Assembly (NCBI RefSeq): GCF_001043115.1
Contig: NZ_LFME01000010.1
Coordinates: 56,461 to 120,460, forward strand
Origin: Xanthomonas sp. NCPPB 1128
GTDB lineage: Bacteria; Pseudomonadota; Gammaproteobacteria; Xanthomonadales; Xanthomonadaceae
Length of the DNA stretch: 64,000 bases
Direction of reading: 5' to 3'
Part shown: positions 35,103-44,023 of the stretch, in pieces
Layout: the number at the start of each line of letters is the position of its first letter
Numbering within the stretch: the stretch's first letter is position 1
Position numbers and translations under genes: made by a program
Notes under the pieces: generated by a model
What the model was told of the DNA's origin: nothing
The model's database searches: none
What the model saw: only the letters and a program-made list of their open reading frames with translations

Positions 35103-36086
35103 TCAACTGGTAATGGTCTGGGTCAACGCCTCCCAGCTCGGCGGCGCCGGCCAATCCGGCTGCTGGTTGCCTTCCATCACCCGGCGCAGGTCGCGTGTGT
35201 CGATCTGTGGCGCCAGCACGTGCACCAGCTCCAGCGCGTAGTCACGCAAGACGCGGTCGCGCGGCAACACTGCCCAGGCGATGCACTCGGGAATCTCCGG
35301 CGGCGCCGGCCACGCGCGCAGGTCGGTGTCGTTGGCGCTCACCGCCATCTCCGCCAGCAGGCCCACGCCGAGTCCGGTGCGCACATAGGTCTTGATCAGG
35401 TCGGCGTCGAGCGCGGTCAGCGCGATCCGCGGCTCCAGCCCGAGCCGGCCGAAGGCGCGCTGCAGCGAGGAGCCGGCGCGGGTCGAGGATTCGTAGCTGA
35501 TCAGCGGCTGCGCCGCCAGCGCGGCCATGTCCGGCACCCGCTTCGGCACGTCCAGCGCGTGCCCGCGCGGCACCAGTACCAGCCGCCGCCAGCGGTACAG
35601 CGGCACGGCGATGCCGGCGGCCGGCGCGGTGCCGGCGGTGCTGACGATGGCGATGTCGGCATCGCCCTGGCTGAGCAGGTCCAGCGCCGCACTCTCGGCG
35701 GCCTGCTGCAGGTGCACGCTGACCTGCGGATAGGCCTGCTTGATCTGCGCCACCGCCGGCGGCAGCACGAAGCGCGCCTGGGTGTGGGTGGTGGTCAGGG
35801 TCAGTTGGCCCTGGCTCTCTCGGCGCTGGTTGGCGGCGTAGGTGCGGATGTTGTTGGCCTCGGCCAGCACCGCGCGCGCGCGTTCGATCACCTCGCGCCC
35901 GGCCGGGGTCACCGTCTCCAGGCTGCGGCCCTTGCGCACGAACAGCAGGAAGCCCAGTTCGTCCTCCAGTTGCTTGAGCTGCTTGGACAGCCCCGGCTGG
36001 GTGGCATGCACGCGCGCCGCCGCCAGGGTGATGTTCAGATCGGCATCGGCAATGGCGACGAGGTAGCGGAGTTGGGTCAGCGTCAT
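35103..36086 (-). CDS. cysB: LysR-type regulator of cysteine biosynthesis (CysB-like)
   Basis: This 327-residue LysR-family activator responds to cysteine precursors such as O-acetylserine. The N-terminal winged HTH is MTLTQLRYLVAIADADLNIT with AAARVHATQPGLSKQLKQLE, close to CysB/Cbl proteins. The effector domain contains TTTHTQARFVLPP and ADIAIVSTAG, both diagnostic of the CysB group. The ATG at 36086 begins exactly at the conserved N-terminus. It diverges from cysG-cysK and lies on the same island as cysDNC and cysJIH, so it is very probably their regulator. Confidence 0.93.
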   Translation of the reverse strand: MTLTQLRYLVAIADADLNITLAAARVHATQPGLSKQLKQLEDELGFLLFVRKGRSLETVTPAGREVIERARAVLAEANNIRTYAANQRRESQGQLTLTTTHTQARFVLPPAVAQIKQAYPQVSVHLQQAAESAALDLLSQGDADIAIVSTAGTAPAAGIAVPLYRWRRLVLVPRGHALDVPKRVPDMAALAAQPLISYESSTRAGSSLQRAFGRLGLEPRIALTALDADLIKTYVRTGLGVGLLAEMAVSANDTDLRAWPAPPEIPECIAWAVLPRDRVLRDYALELVHVLAPQIDTRDLRRVMEGNQQPDWPAPPSWEALTQTITS

Positions 36087-36254
36087 CGGGACGAGGGCGA
36101 GGCGCCGCCTGGCGGGGACGCTCGACTGTAGTGGAATTCGGCCTTTCACCTTATAACCGAAAGCTATCTGCCTGGGGCATGAAGTCATTTCCTGGGGCTA
36201 TGAGCCGGCGCTACGGTCGTCGCTCCCGCCTGCCCCGCGTTGCGAGCCGTCCCT
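36087..36254. promoter_or_regulatory. Divergent cysB / cysG control region
   Basis: The AT-richer core at 36140-36210 contains TTTCACCTTATAACCGAAAG and two direct copies of a CCTGGGGC(A/TA)TGA motif, at 36171-36182 and 36191-36203. GGGCATGA, TATGAGCCG and ATAACC-like pieces recur in the cysD/cysJ region. These are candidate CysB contacts; none is proven. Confidence 0.45.
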
Positions 36255-37439
36255 GTGAGCCCAGCCCCGATTGCCCTGTATCCGGACCTGCGCGACCGGG
36301 CCGTGCTGGTGATCGGTGGCGGTGTCGCCGCCGAGCGCCAGGTGCAGGCGCTGCTGGCCGCCGGCGCCGCGCCACAGGTGGCGGCACCGGCACTGACGCC
36401 GACGCTGCATGCACTGGCCGCGCAGGGACGGCTGGCGTGGCGGCGCGGCGCCTTCGACAGCGCCTGGCTGGAGACGATCTGGTTCCTGGTCGCCGCCAGC
36501 GAGGACGCCTCGACTAACCAGCAAGCGTTGCAGGCCGCAGCTGCCCGGCGGGTGCTGGCGCAGACGCTGCCGGCCGAACCGGCGTCCGCAGCCGAGGCGA
36601 CTGACACTGCCGCAGGCCAGGCGCTGCCGCTGCGCCCGGGCAGCGTGACCCTGGTCGGCGCCGGCCCTGGCGATCCCGGCCTGCTCACCGGCCATGCGCT
36701 GCAGGCCCTGCGCCAGGCCGACGTGGTCCTGCACGACCGCCTGGTCAGCGCGGCGATCCTGCAGCTTGTGCCAGCGGGCACCGAACGCATCGCCGTCGGC
36801 AAGTCGGCCGACGGCCACAGCGTGGCGCAGGAGCAGATCCACGCGCTGCTGCTGGAACACGCGCGGCGCGGGCGCCGGGTGGTCCGGCTGAAAGGTGGCG
36901 ATCCGTTCGTGTTCGGCCGCGGCGGCGAGGAACTGGAGTATCTGCGCGCCCACGGCGTGGCCTATGCGGTGGTGCCCGGCATCACCGCCGCGCTGGCCTG
37001 CGCCGCCTACGCCGGCATCCCGCTGACCCATCGCGATCACGCGCAATCGCTGCGCCTGGTCACCGCGCACTGCAAGGCCTCGCTGGACACGCTGGACTGG
37101 GCCGCGCTGGCGCAGGAACGGCAGACCCTGGCGGTGTACATGGGCGTGGCCGGCCTGGACACGGTACGCACGCGCCTGCTCGCCGCCGGCAGCACCGCCA
37201 GCACACCGTTCGCGCTGGTGGAGAACGGCTCGCGCGCCGAGCAGCGGGTGGTGCGCGGCACCCTCGCCGACCTGCCCGACACCGCCCGCGCGCAGGCGGT
37301 GCGTGCGCCGGCGCTGCTGATCCTCGGCGAGGTGGCCGCGCTGGCCGACACCCTGCACTGGTTCGGCACCGCGCCGCTGCACGCGCCGCCCTCACCTTCC
37401 CCGAAGCAGGCGGCACCTACCCTGGCCCACGCCGCCTGA
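36255..37439 (+). CDS. cysG: Siroheme synthase CysG with shortened N-terminal domain
   Basis: This 394-residue protein should supply siroheme to CysI. The C-terminal uroporphyrinogen-III methyltransferase domain is complete: [12 protein letters not shown] near residue 130, [14 protein letters not shown] and [21 protein letters not shown]. The N-terminal precorrin-2 dehydrogenase/ferrochelatase part keeps the NAD-binding fold ([13 protein letters not shown]) up to [14 protein letters not shown]. It then lacks the NVVD segment and the following dimerisation region, roughly 90 residues shorter than E. coli CysG (457 residues). The catalytic aspartate of that domain is therefore not seen. The start is taken as GTG 36255; a TTG at 36240 is possible. 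It precedes cysK by 25 bases. Confidence 0.88.
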   Translation: MSPAPIALYPDLRDRAVLVIGGGVAAERQVQALLAAGAAPQVAAPALTPTLHALAAQGRLAWRRGAFDSAWLETIWFLVAASEDASTNQQALQAAAARRVLAQTLPAEPASAAEATDTAAGQALPLRPGSVTLVGAGPGDPGLLTGHALQALRQADVVLHDRLVSAAILQLVPAGTERIAVGKSADGHSVAQEQIHALLLEHARRGRRVVRLKGGDPFVFGRGGEELEYLRAHGVAYAVVPGITAALACAAYAGIPLTHRDHAQSLRLVTAHCKASLDTLDWAALAQERQTLAVYMGVAGLDTVRTRLLAAGSTASTPFALVENGSRAEQRVVRGTLADLPDTARAQAVRAPALLILGEVAALADTLHWFGTAPLHAPPSPSPKQAAPTLAHAA

Positions 37440-37464
37440 CCCGCACTTTCCGGAGACCCCACGC

Positions 37465-38424
37465 ATGGCCATCTACGACAACATCCTCGACACCATCGGC
37501 CACACCCCGATCGTCAAGCTGCAGCGGCTGGCGCCGGCGCACGTGGACCTGTACGTCAAGGTCGAGGCCTTCAATCCCGGCGGCTCGGTCAAGGACCGCC
37601 TGGCCCTGGCGATCGTGCTCGACGCCGAGGCGCGCGGCCTGCTCAAGCCCGGCGACACCATCGTCGAAGCCACCTCCGGCAACACCGGCGTGGCCCTGGC
37701 GATGGTCGCCGCCGCGCGCGGCTACAAGTTCGTGGCGACGATGGTGGAGACCTTCTCGATCGAGCGCCGCAAGCTGATGCGCGCCTATGGCGCCAAGGTC
37801 ATCCTGACCCCGGCCGCCGAGCGCGGCAGCGGCATGGTGCGCAAGGCAGAAGAGCTGGCCAGGCAGCACGGCTGGTTCCTGGCCCGGCAGTTCGCCAACC
37901 CGGCCAACCCGGCCTATCACCGCAGCACCACCGCCGCGGAGATCCTGCGCGATTTCGCCGGTCGACGGCTGGACCACTTCGTCAGCGGCTGGGGCACCGG
38001 CGGCACCCTCACCGGCGTCGGCGAAGTGCTGCGGCTTGCCCGCCCGGAGGTGCGCATCACCGCCACCGAACCGGCCGGCGCGGCCCTGCTGCAGGGCCAG
38101 GAGTGGAAGCCGCACAAGATCCAGGGCTGGACCCCGGACTTCGTGCCCGAGGTGCTCAACCGCGAGGTCTACGACGAGGTGCTGAGCGTGGACGACGCCG
38201 ACGCCATCACGGTGTCGCGGCGCCTCGCCGCCGAGGAAGGCATCTTCACCGGCATCTCCGGCGGCGGCACCGTGGCCACCGCGCTGCGCGTGGCCGAGAC
38301 CGCGGCGCCTGGCGCGGTGATCCTGGCGATGCTGCCGGATACCGGCGAGCGCTATTTCTCCACGCCGCTGTTCGCCGACATCAACGAAGGCAGCGACGAC
38401 GACTGGCTGGCCGGCCTGCCGTAA
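37465..38424 (+). CDS. cysK: Cysteine synthase A (O-acetylserine sulfhydrylase)
   Basis: This 319-residue PLP enzyme condenses O-acetylserine with sulfide to give cysteine. The Schiff-base lysine is K43 in NPGGSVKDR. The substrate loop TSGNTG starts at residue 71, and the PLP phosphate-binding GWGTGGTLTGVGE and the C-terminal ISGGGTVATAL block are present. The length and N-terminus (MAIYDNILDTIGHTPIVKL) are standard. A GGAGA ribosome site precedes the ATG. It lies directly after cysG and completes the sulfate-to-cysteine route encoded on this island. Confidence 0.97.
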   Translation: MAIYDNILDTIGHTPIVKLQRLAPAHVDLYVKVEAFNPGGSVKDRLALAIVLDAEARGLLKPGDTIVEATSGNTGVALAMVAAARGYKFVATMVETFSIERRKLMRAYGAKVILTPAAERGSGMVRKAEELARQHGWFLARQFANPANPAYHRSTTAAEILRDFAGRRLDHFVSGWGTGGTLTGVGEVLRLARPEVRITATEPAGAALLQGQEWKPHKIQGWTPDFVPEVLNREVYDEVLSVDDADAITVSRRLAAEEGIFTGISGGGTVATALRVAETAAPGAVILAMLPDTGERYFSTPLFADINEGSDDDWLAGLP

Positions 38425-38475
38425 GCGCGCAACGGCACGCCCGCGCACTGGCCGCGCCACATCGGCGCGGTCGCG

Positions 38476-38862
38476 CTAGTGCGCGTGCGGATCGAAGTAC
38501 GCCGTCCATGACGCCGGCGCCGCGCGCAAGCCGGCCGCCTGTTGGAACGCGGCCATGGCCTCGGCCTCCTGGCCTACGTTGAGCAAGGCCACGCCGAGGT
38601 TGAAGTAGGTAGTGCGATCGTCGGACTGCAGGCGTACCGCGCGTCGCAGTACCGTCAGGGCTTGCCGGTAGTGCCCGCGATCGCACAGCACCGCGCCCAG
38701 GCAGGTGAGCACGCCGGGATCGGCAGGCGCCGCCCTGGCCGCGGCGCGCAACAGCGCCTCGGCCTCGGCCAGCAGCGCATCGGCACGCTGCGGCTCCCGG
38801 AACGCCGTCATGGCCAAGGCCTTCGCCTGCGCGAGGCGCTCATCGGGCGCGGACGCGCTCAT
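38476..38862 (-). CDS. Small TPR-repeat protein
   Basis: This 128-residue helical protein has about three tetratricopeptide-like repeats: DALLAEAEALLRAAARAAPADP, VLTCLGAVLCDRGHYRQALTV with LRRAVRLQSDD, and YFNLGVALLNVGQEAEAMAAF. Such repeats bind other proteins. There is no signal peptide. It ends WTAYFDPHAH. It converges with cysK across about 50 bases and is followed upstream by the nucleoside hydrolase gene. The binding partner is unknown. Confidence 0.75.
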   Translation of the reverse strand: MSASAPDERLAQAKALAMTAFREPQRADALLAEAEALLRAAARAAPADPGVLTCLGAVLCDRGHYRQALTVLRRAVRLQSDDRTTYFNLGVALLNVGQEAEAMAAFQQAAGLRAAPASWTAYFDPHAH

Positions 38863-38981
38863 GCCGGCACGCCGCAGGCCGGCGTCCCGCGTGCGGCGCG
38901 CGCAGGCGGCAAGGAGACAATGCGACCGCGCACCACGACGGCGCGCCTTGCACCGGACTGCACATCCGCGTGCGCCACGCC

Positions 38982-40106
38982 TCAGCCCGGCAGCGGCGCG
39001 CCCAACGCCGGCGGTTGCGGCGCGGTCAGGCGCTCCACCAGCAACTGCTCGATCGCTTCCACGTCGACCTCGCGCACCACCTGCTGCGCCTGCTCGCCCA
39101 GGCCCGGCTGGTAGCCCGGCGCCCACGACAGGATGTCGCCGTAGCCGGCGCCGAACTCGGTGTTGGTGTCCACGTACAGGGTGTCGCTGACGGTGGCCAG
39201 TTCCGGGCGCAACCACAGCGCGGCGGCCAGTTCGTCCCACATCGGGAAGCCCGGCTCGCGCCGGCGCAGCGCATGGCCGATCGGCGTGTCGACGGCGCTC
39301 ATCCGCGCCAGCAGTTGCGGGGTCAGTTCGGTGGCGGTGGACGGATCCACCGGCACCATCACCATGCGCCGCCACGGCGACCGCATCACGATGCTGGCCG
39401 CTTCCGGGTCCCAGCGGATGTTGAATTCGCGCCGCGGCGAATTGACGAACTCGCGCGCGAACTGCGCCGCCGAGACACTGTCGCGGCGCTGCCGCGGATT
39501 GAGGCTGCCGCCCATGTAGACCAGTTCCTTGGCCAGCGAGGCGAATTCCGGATCCAGCCGCTGTGCCAGCGCCAGGTTGGTCAACGGCCCGGTGGCGACG
39601 ATGCTGACCTCGCCGGGGAACTCGCGCACCTTGCGGATCATGAATAGCGCTGCCGGCTCGCTGGCCGCCTGCACCACGGTGGGATTGCCCAGCGGCAGGT
39701 CCGGGACCACGTCGTGGGCGTGGTAGCGCGGCGCGCTCTGCACGGTGTCGTGCTCGACCCATTGCCTGGTCCAGGCGCCCTTCCACAGCAGCTTGCCGTA
39801 CAGCGCTTCCCAGCGCTCGGTGGCCAGTTCGCTGTTGAGCAGCGGGAACACCGGGCCAGGCAGCACCGGCACCTCGCCGCGCCCGGCGATCTCCAGCAGG
39901 CGCCGGGTGTGCGCCAACGCCTCGTCGCGCCAGATGTTGCCGCTGACCACCGAGATGCCGAGCACCTCCACTTCGGGCGATTGCAGCAGCAACAACTGCG
40001 CCGGGGTGAAGCCGTCGATGTCGTCCTCGAGGATGACCCGGCGGCGCGGGGCGGTGGCGGACGAGGACGCGAGCGTGTGGGCGGTGCTGGTGGAAGCGAT
40101 CGGCAT
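38982..40106 (-). CDS. Nucleoside hydrolase (inosine-uridine preferring family)
   Basis: This protein of about 374 residues hydrolyses the N-glycosidic bond of ribonucleosides. The calcium-binding N-terminal signature appears as RVILEDDIDGFTPAQ, slightly different from the usual DxDxxxDD. VLGISVVSGNIWRDEA, SIVATGPLTNLALAQRL, LVYMGGSL and FNIRWDPEAASIV follow in family order. No signal peptide is evident. The ATG at 40106 (MPIASTST) is chosen; a GTG at 40145 would add 13 residues. No nucleoside transporter adjoins, so the substrate range is unclear. Confidence 0.88.
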   Translation of the reverse strand: MPIASTSTAHTLASSSATAPRRRVILEDDIDGFTPAQLLLLQSPEVEVLGISVVSGNIWRDEALAHTRRLLEIAGRGEVPVLPGPVFPLLNSELATERWEALYGKLLWKGAWTRQWVEHDTVQSAPRYHAHDVVPDLPLGNPTVVQAASEPAALFMIRKVREFPGEVSIVATGPLTNLALAQRLDPEFASLAKELVYMGGSLNPRQRRDSVSAAQFAREFVNSPRREFNIRWDPEAASIVMRSPWRRMVMVPVDPSTATELTPQLLARMSAVDTPIGHALRRREPGFPMWDELAAALWLRPELATVSDTLYVDTNTEFGAGYGDILSWAPGYQPGLGEQAQQVVREVDVEAIEQLLVERLTAPQPPALGAPLPG

Positions 40107-40359
40107 GAGGCGTGAAAGTGGATGGCGGAACGGGAAACGGGACACGATCGGCGCGCAAGGACAGCGGTCGAGGTGGACGGATCCGGCACGTCGAAACGCA
40201 AGCGCGTGCGACGTGCCGCGTGGGCGCTAGGGTAATCGGTTTAGGTGCACGGCCACGCGCGCGATGCGCCGCCGGGCGCTGTCGGGCCGCGCTCGCGCGC
40301 GGACGCCGCGGGCAGCCGCGTAGACTTGCGCGGCCGCAACCGAACCAGGGAAGGACTTC

Positions 40360-40875
40360 ATGCACGAACGAACCGACCGCACCGATCCATCGCCCGCGCG
40401 TGCGCAGGCACGCGTGCCGTTGCTGGTGCGCACGACCTCGCCGGCGCATTTCCTGCTGGCGCTGCTGCTCGGCGCGAGCCTGCAGCACGCGCTGCCCCTG
40501 CCGCTGCCGCAGGGCGTCACACTGGCCTGGCTGCAACTGGGCGGCGGCGTGAGCGCGCTCGCCGGCCTGCTGCTGGCGTGCTGGTGCTTCGTGCTGTTCG
40601 CGCGCGACCGCACCACCCTGCTGCCCGAGCGCACGCCGTCGCAATTGGTCCGCCACGGGCCGTACCGGCATACCCGCAACCCGATGTACGTCAGCCTGAC
40701 CCTGAGCTACCTCGGCCTGAGCGTACAGATCGGCTGGCCGTGGTCGGCGCTGCTGTTGCCCTTGCCGCTGCTGGCCTTGCAGTGGGTGGTGATCCCCTAC
40801 GAGGAAGCGCGCCTGCGCGAGCGATTCGGCAGCGCCTACGACCGCTACTGCGCGCAGGTCGCGCGCTGGCTGTAG
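40360..40875 (+). CDS. Isoprenylcysteine methyltransferase-like membrane protein
   Basis: This 171-residue integral membrane protein of the ICMT/phospholipid-methyltransferase superfamily has four hydrophobic segments: near residue 28 (FLLALLLGASL), near 60 (VSALAGLLLACWCFVLF), and a pair near 110-145. The S-adenosylmethionine-binding signature is clear: RHGPYRHTRNPMYVSLTLSYLG, then YEEARLRERFGSAYDRYCAQV at the end. Bacterial members methylate lipids or unknown small substrates; no prenylated target is known here. It is a single gene between the nucleoside hydrolase and the tail-anchored protein. Confidence 0.85.
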   Translation: MHERTDRTDPSPARAQARVPLLVRTTSPAHFLLALLLGASLQHALPLPLPQGVTLAWLQLGGGVSALAGLLLACWCFVLFARDRTTLLPERTPSQLVRHGPYRHTRNPMYVSLTLSYLGLSVQIGWPWSALLLPLPLLALQWVVIPYEEARLRERFGSAYDRYCAQVARWL

Positions 40876-40898
40876 CCGCCGGCCACGTTCGGCGCGCC

Positions 40899-41402
40899 TC
40901 AGCGCACCAGCCACCAGACCGCCACGGCGGCCAGCAACAGCGTCGGCAGGACCCAACGCCACGCCCCGCCGCGGTCGCCGGCGGCCACGGTCGCGGCGGC
41001 GCCCAGCGTCGGCGCCGAGCGCAGATGCCGCTGCACCATGTCCAGTGCCTCGCGCAGCGACATGTCCGGATAGTGCTCGAACACCAGCTTGGCGGCCTTG
41101 CGCCGTTCGCCACGGCGCAGCGCCAGTTCCGCCGCCGGGGGCAGGCGCCGTTCCTCGGTCACCGCCGGCGCATGCGCCGCGGCTGCGGTGTCCGGCCCCG
41201 TCCCCGATATCGGGCCGGAGGCATGGCGGTCCAGCAGCTCCGTCACCGAGCGCGCCGCGCCGGCCAGCAGCAAGGCGTCGACCTGCTCCTTGGCGCTGCG
41301 CAGGTCCATGCCGCTGTGCGTCCGCAGCAGCTTGATCGCCTTGATGATCTGGCCCTGCGCGAGGGCATCGGCGACCTGCGGCGGTGGCGGGTTCGGGTTC
41401 AT
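40899..41402 (-). CDS. Tail-anchored protein with two L7/L12-like helical segments
   Basis: This 167-residue protein has an unusual layout. Residues about 10-45 (GQIIKAIKLLRTHSGMDLRS and AKEQVDALL) and about 100-130 (GERRKAAKLVFEHYPDMSLR with EALDMVQRHL) both resemble the helical hairpin of the ribosomal L7/L12 C-terminal domain. They are joined by an alanine-rich linker. The C-terminus is one membrane helix (WVLPTLLLAAVAVWWLVR) with only one residue after it, so the body faces the cytoplasm. I know no defined function. The start at 41402 (MNPNPPPP) precedes the first repeat closely. Confidence 0.65.
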   Translation of the reverse strand: MNPNPPPPQVADALAQGQIIKAIKLLRTHSGMDLRSAKEQVDALLLAGAARSVTELLDRHASGPISGTGPDTAAAAHAPAVTEERRLPPAAELALRRGERRKAAKLVFEHYPDMSLREALDMVQRHLRSAPTLGAAATVAAGDRGGAWRWVLPTLLLAAVAVWWLVR

Positions 41403-41527
41403 GTCGCAGGTGCTGAGATGAGGACGCGACAGTCTTGCCGCTGGCCGGTTAAGCGGCCGTGGCAACGCGCGACGGCGGTCGCCCCACCCTCACGCATCCA
41501 TCATTCGGCTCCCCTAAAGATCGGGTC

Positions 41528-42070
41528 ATGAAGATCGAAATCTGGCAAGGCGACATCACCCAACTCGACGTGGACGCGATCGTCAACGCCGCCAACGAGT
41601 CCCTGCTCGGCGGCGGTGGCGTGGACGGCGCCATCCACCGTGCCGCCGGCCCGGACCTGCTGGAAGAATGCCGGCGCCTGCCGGAACTCAAGCCGGGCGT
41701 GCGCTGTCCGGTGGGCGAGGTCCGCGCCACCGCGGGGCATCGGCTCAAGGCGCGGCATGTGCTGCACACCGTCGGCCCGGTATGGCGCGACGGCAACCAC
41801 GACGAACCGGCGTTGCTGGCCAACTGCTACTGGCGTACCTTGCGCATGGCCGAACAGATGGGCCTGCAGTCGGTGGCGTTCCCGGCAATCAGCTGCGGTG
41901 TGTACGGGTACCCGCTGCACCAGGCGGCACGCATCGCGGCCGCCGAGACCGATGCCTGGCAGCGCGCGCACGCCGTTCCGAAGCACATCATCCTGGTCGC
42001 CTACAACGACGCCACCAGCAAGGCGTATCGGCAGGCGCTGCGCGATGTGCAGTGCGCTACCGCGGCCTGA
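41528..42070 (+). CDS. Macrodomain O-acetyl-ADP-ribose deacetylase (YmdB-like)
   Basis: This 180-residue single macrodomain protein binds ADP-ribose derivatives. Its family removes acetyl from O-acetyl-ADP-ribose or ADP-ribose from acidic residues. Diagnostic runs are WQGDITQLDVDAIVNAANES, the catalytic loop LLGGGGVDGAIHRAAG, RHVLHTVGPVW and FPAISCGVYGYPLHQAA. The length and order match YmdB. The ATG at 41528 opens directly into the first strand. No sirtuin or ADP-ribosyltransferase gene is adjacent. Confidence 0.93.
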   Translation: MKIEIWQGDITQLDVDAIVNAANESLLGGGGVDGAIHRAAGPDLLEECRRLPELKPGVRCPVGEVRATAGHRLKARHVLHTVGPVWRDGNHDEPALLANCYWRTLRMAEQMGLQSVAFPAISCGVYGYPLHQAARIAAAETDAWQRAHAVPKHIILVAYNDATSKAYRQALRDVQCATAA

Positions 42071-42312
42071 GCGGGGAACGGCCGGGACGGACCACCAGGT
42101 ACCGAACACCTGACCAGGCCAGGCCTGCGCACACCTGAGCGCAGGCATCGGTCCGATTCGACGAAATGGCGGTGGCGCGCGCCGTGGGGATTCTCCCGAC
42201 ACCCTGTGGGGGAAAGCCGCAAAGAGTGACCGCGCGCTCAGATTTGCTCAGATTGACCCGCGGCAGGAAGGCTACATTGCGCGAGCCTCAATCCTAACGC
42301 CGCCTTAACATC

Positions 42313-44010
42313 ATGACGATCTCCTGCCGTCCGCGTCCGAGCACGCTGGCGAATGCGCTGTTTGTGCTTCCGTGGGCCGCCGGCCTGGCCTTGACCCTGA
42401 CCTGCGTGCCGGCACTTGCCCAGGAGGCCGCCCCGGCTGCCAGCGCGTCCGCCGACGCAGCGGCGCCGATCGCGGTACAGGCGATCCGCGTCACCGGCGT
42501 CGGTGAACATCCGTGCGAACAGATCGACCCGGCGCGCCTGCAGGCGCTGGCCGATGCCCGCCTGCGCGCACTCGGCGGCGGCACGGTGCCGGCCCAGCTC
42601 AGCTTCGCGCAACTGCAGCAGATCGCCGACACGCTGACCCAGGCCTATCGCCAGGCCGGCTTCCTGGTCGCCCGCGCCTATCTGCCGGTGCAGACCCTGG
42701 GACCGGACCAGGTGGTCGAGATCCGCGTGGTCGAAGGCCGCGTCGGCAAGATCACCGTCGAGGGCACGCGCCGCTACGACGACCGCCTGATCGCCAGCCC
42801 TGCCCTCGCCCTGCAGGGCCAGATCCTGCGCCAGCAGGATCTGCAATCGGCGCTGCTGTACACCCGCGACCTGCCGGGCGTCTCCGCCACGTCCGTGCTC
42901 AAGCCCGGCGCCAACCCCGGCGAGACCGACGTGGTGATCCAGGCCAGCGAGGAGCGTCCGCTGCAGGTGAGCGTCGGTGCCAGCAACTACGGCACGCCGA
43001 GCATCGGCCGCTACCGCGCCCAGCTCGGCGTGGACTGGAACAACCCGCTGGGCCTGGGCGACCACCTGTCCGCCAGCTACGCCTACGCGCTGGATCCGGC
43101 CAACACCTGGCAGGGCAGCCTCGCCTATCAGGTGCCGATCGCCGGCGTCGACGGCCTCAGCGCCAGCGCGTCCTATACGCGCAGCGTGGTCAACCTCGAC
43201 AACGGCGCGTTCGCCGCGCTGGACATCCAGGGTCCGACGCAGCAGACGGCGCTGGGCCTGGACTGGAAGTTCGTCAATTCCGATGCCTGGCGCGTGCAGA
43301 GCTGGCTGCACCTGGTCAAGGAAAGCTCGCGCCTGCAGGGCCTGGGCGTGCTGCTGTCCAAGCAGAAGTTCGATGTGGCCGAGTTCGGCACCAGCGTGCG
43401 CCACGACGATCGCCGGCTTCACGCCATCGACCTGCTGCAGCTCAGCGTGCGCGGCGCGCTCGACGACGACTCGCCGCAGACCGATTACCTGTACGCCCGC
43501 CACGACCGGCACTTCACGGTCGCGCGCCTGAGCTACACCCGGCTGCAGGGGCTGACCGCCACGCAGCGCCTGCAGTTGCGCGTCAACGGCCAGTACAGCG
43601 ACGACACGCTGACCCCACTGGAACAGTTCTCGCTGGGCGGACCGACCAGCGTGCGCGCCTTCCCGCTTGGCGCCGCGCTCGGCGACCGCGGCTTCGACTC
43701 CGGCCTGGAGTACCAGGTGAACGCACCGGGCTTCGCGAGCGCCGCCTCGCCGTTCGGCGGTCGTGCCTGGGGCCAGTTGCTGACCGCCAGCGTGTTCTAC
43801 GACTACGGCCGGGTCTACCCCAACGGCGCCAACCGCGCCGTGTACGACAGCGTCACCACCTTCGAGGGCGCCGGCGTCGGCCTCAGCTTCCGGCTGCCCG
43901 ACTGGCACGGGCTCTCGTTCGATCTGGCCGCGGCCAAGCCCACCGGCGCCACCAAGCCGGGCGACGGCAAGGATGTGCGCTACTGGGCCCGCTTCGGCCT
44001 GACCTTCTGA
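42313..44010 (+). CDS. Two-partner secretion outer-membrane transporter (TpsB)
   Basis: This 565-residue ShlB/FhaC/HecB-family barrel translocates the TpsA exoprotein encoded next to it. The signal peptide ends near CVPALAQEA. Residues about 55-210 form the POTRA domains (VQAIRVTGVGEHPCEQID, QAYRQAGFLVARAYLP, VVEGRVGKITVEGTRRYDD). The 16-strand barrel includes the GLDWKF and FSLGGPTSVRAFPLG regions, the latter being the conserved L6 VRGY-like loop, read here VRAF. It ends RYWARFGLTF with a terminal phenylalanine. tpsA starts 13 bases downstream, forming an operon. Confidence 0.93.
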   Translation: MTISCRPRPSTLANALFVLPWAAGLALTLTCVPALAQEAAPAASASADAAAPIAVQAIRVTGVGEHPCEQIDPARLQALADARLRALGGGTVPAQLSFAQLQQIADTLTQAYRQAGFLVARAYLPVQTLGPDQVVEIRVVEGRVGKITVEGTRRYDDRLIASPALALQGQILRQQDLQSALLYTRDLPGVSATSVLKPGANPGETDVVIQASEERPLQVSVGASNYGTPSIGRYRAQLGVDWNNPLGLGDHLSASYAYALDPANTWQGSLAYQVPIAGVDGLSASASYTRSVVNLDNGAFAALDIQGPTQQTALGLDWKFVNSDAWRVQSWLHLVKESSRLQGLGVLLSKQKFDVAEFGTSVRHDDRRLHAIDLLQLSVRGALDDDSPQTDYLYARHDRHFTVARLSYTRLQGLTATQRLQLRVNGQYSDDTLTPLEQFSLGGPTSVRAFPLGAALGDRGFDSGLEYQVNAPGFASAASPFGGRAWGQLLTASVFYDYGRVYPNGANRAVYDSVTTFEGAGVGLSFRLPDWHGLSFDLAAAKPTGATKPGDGKDVRYWARFGLTF

Positions 44011-44023
44011 CCTGGGGACCACC

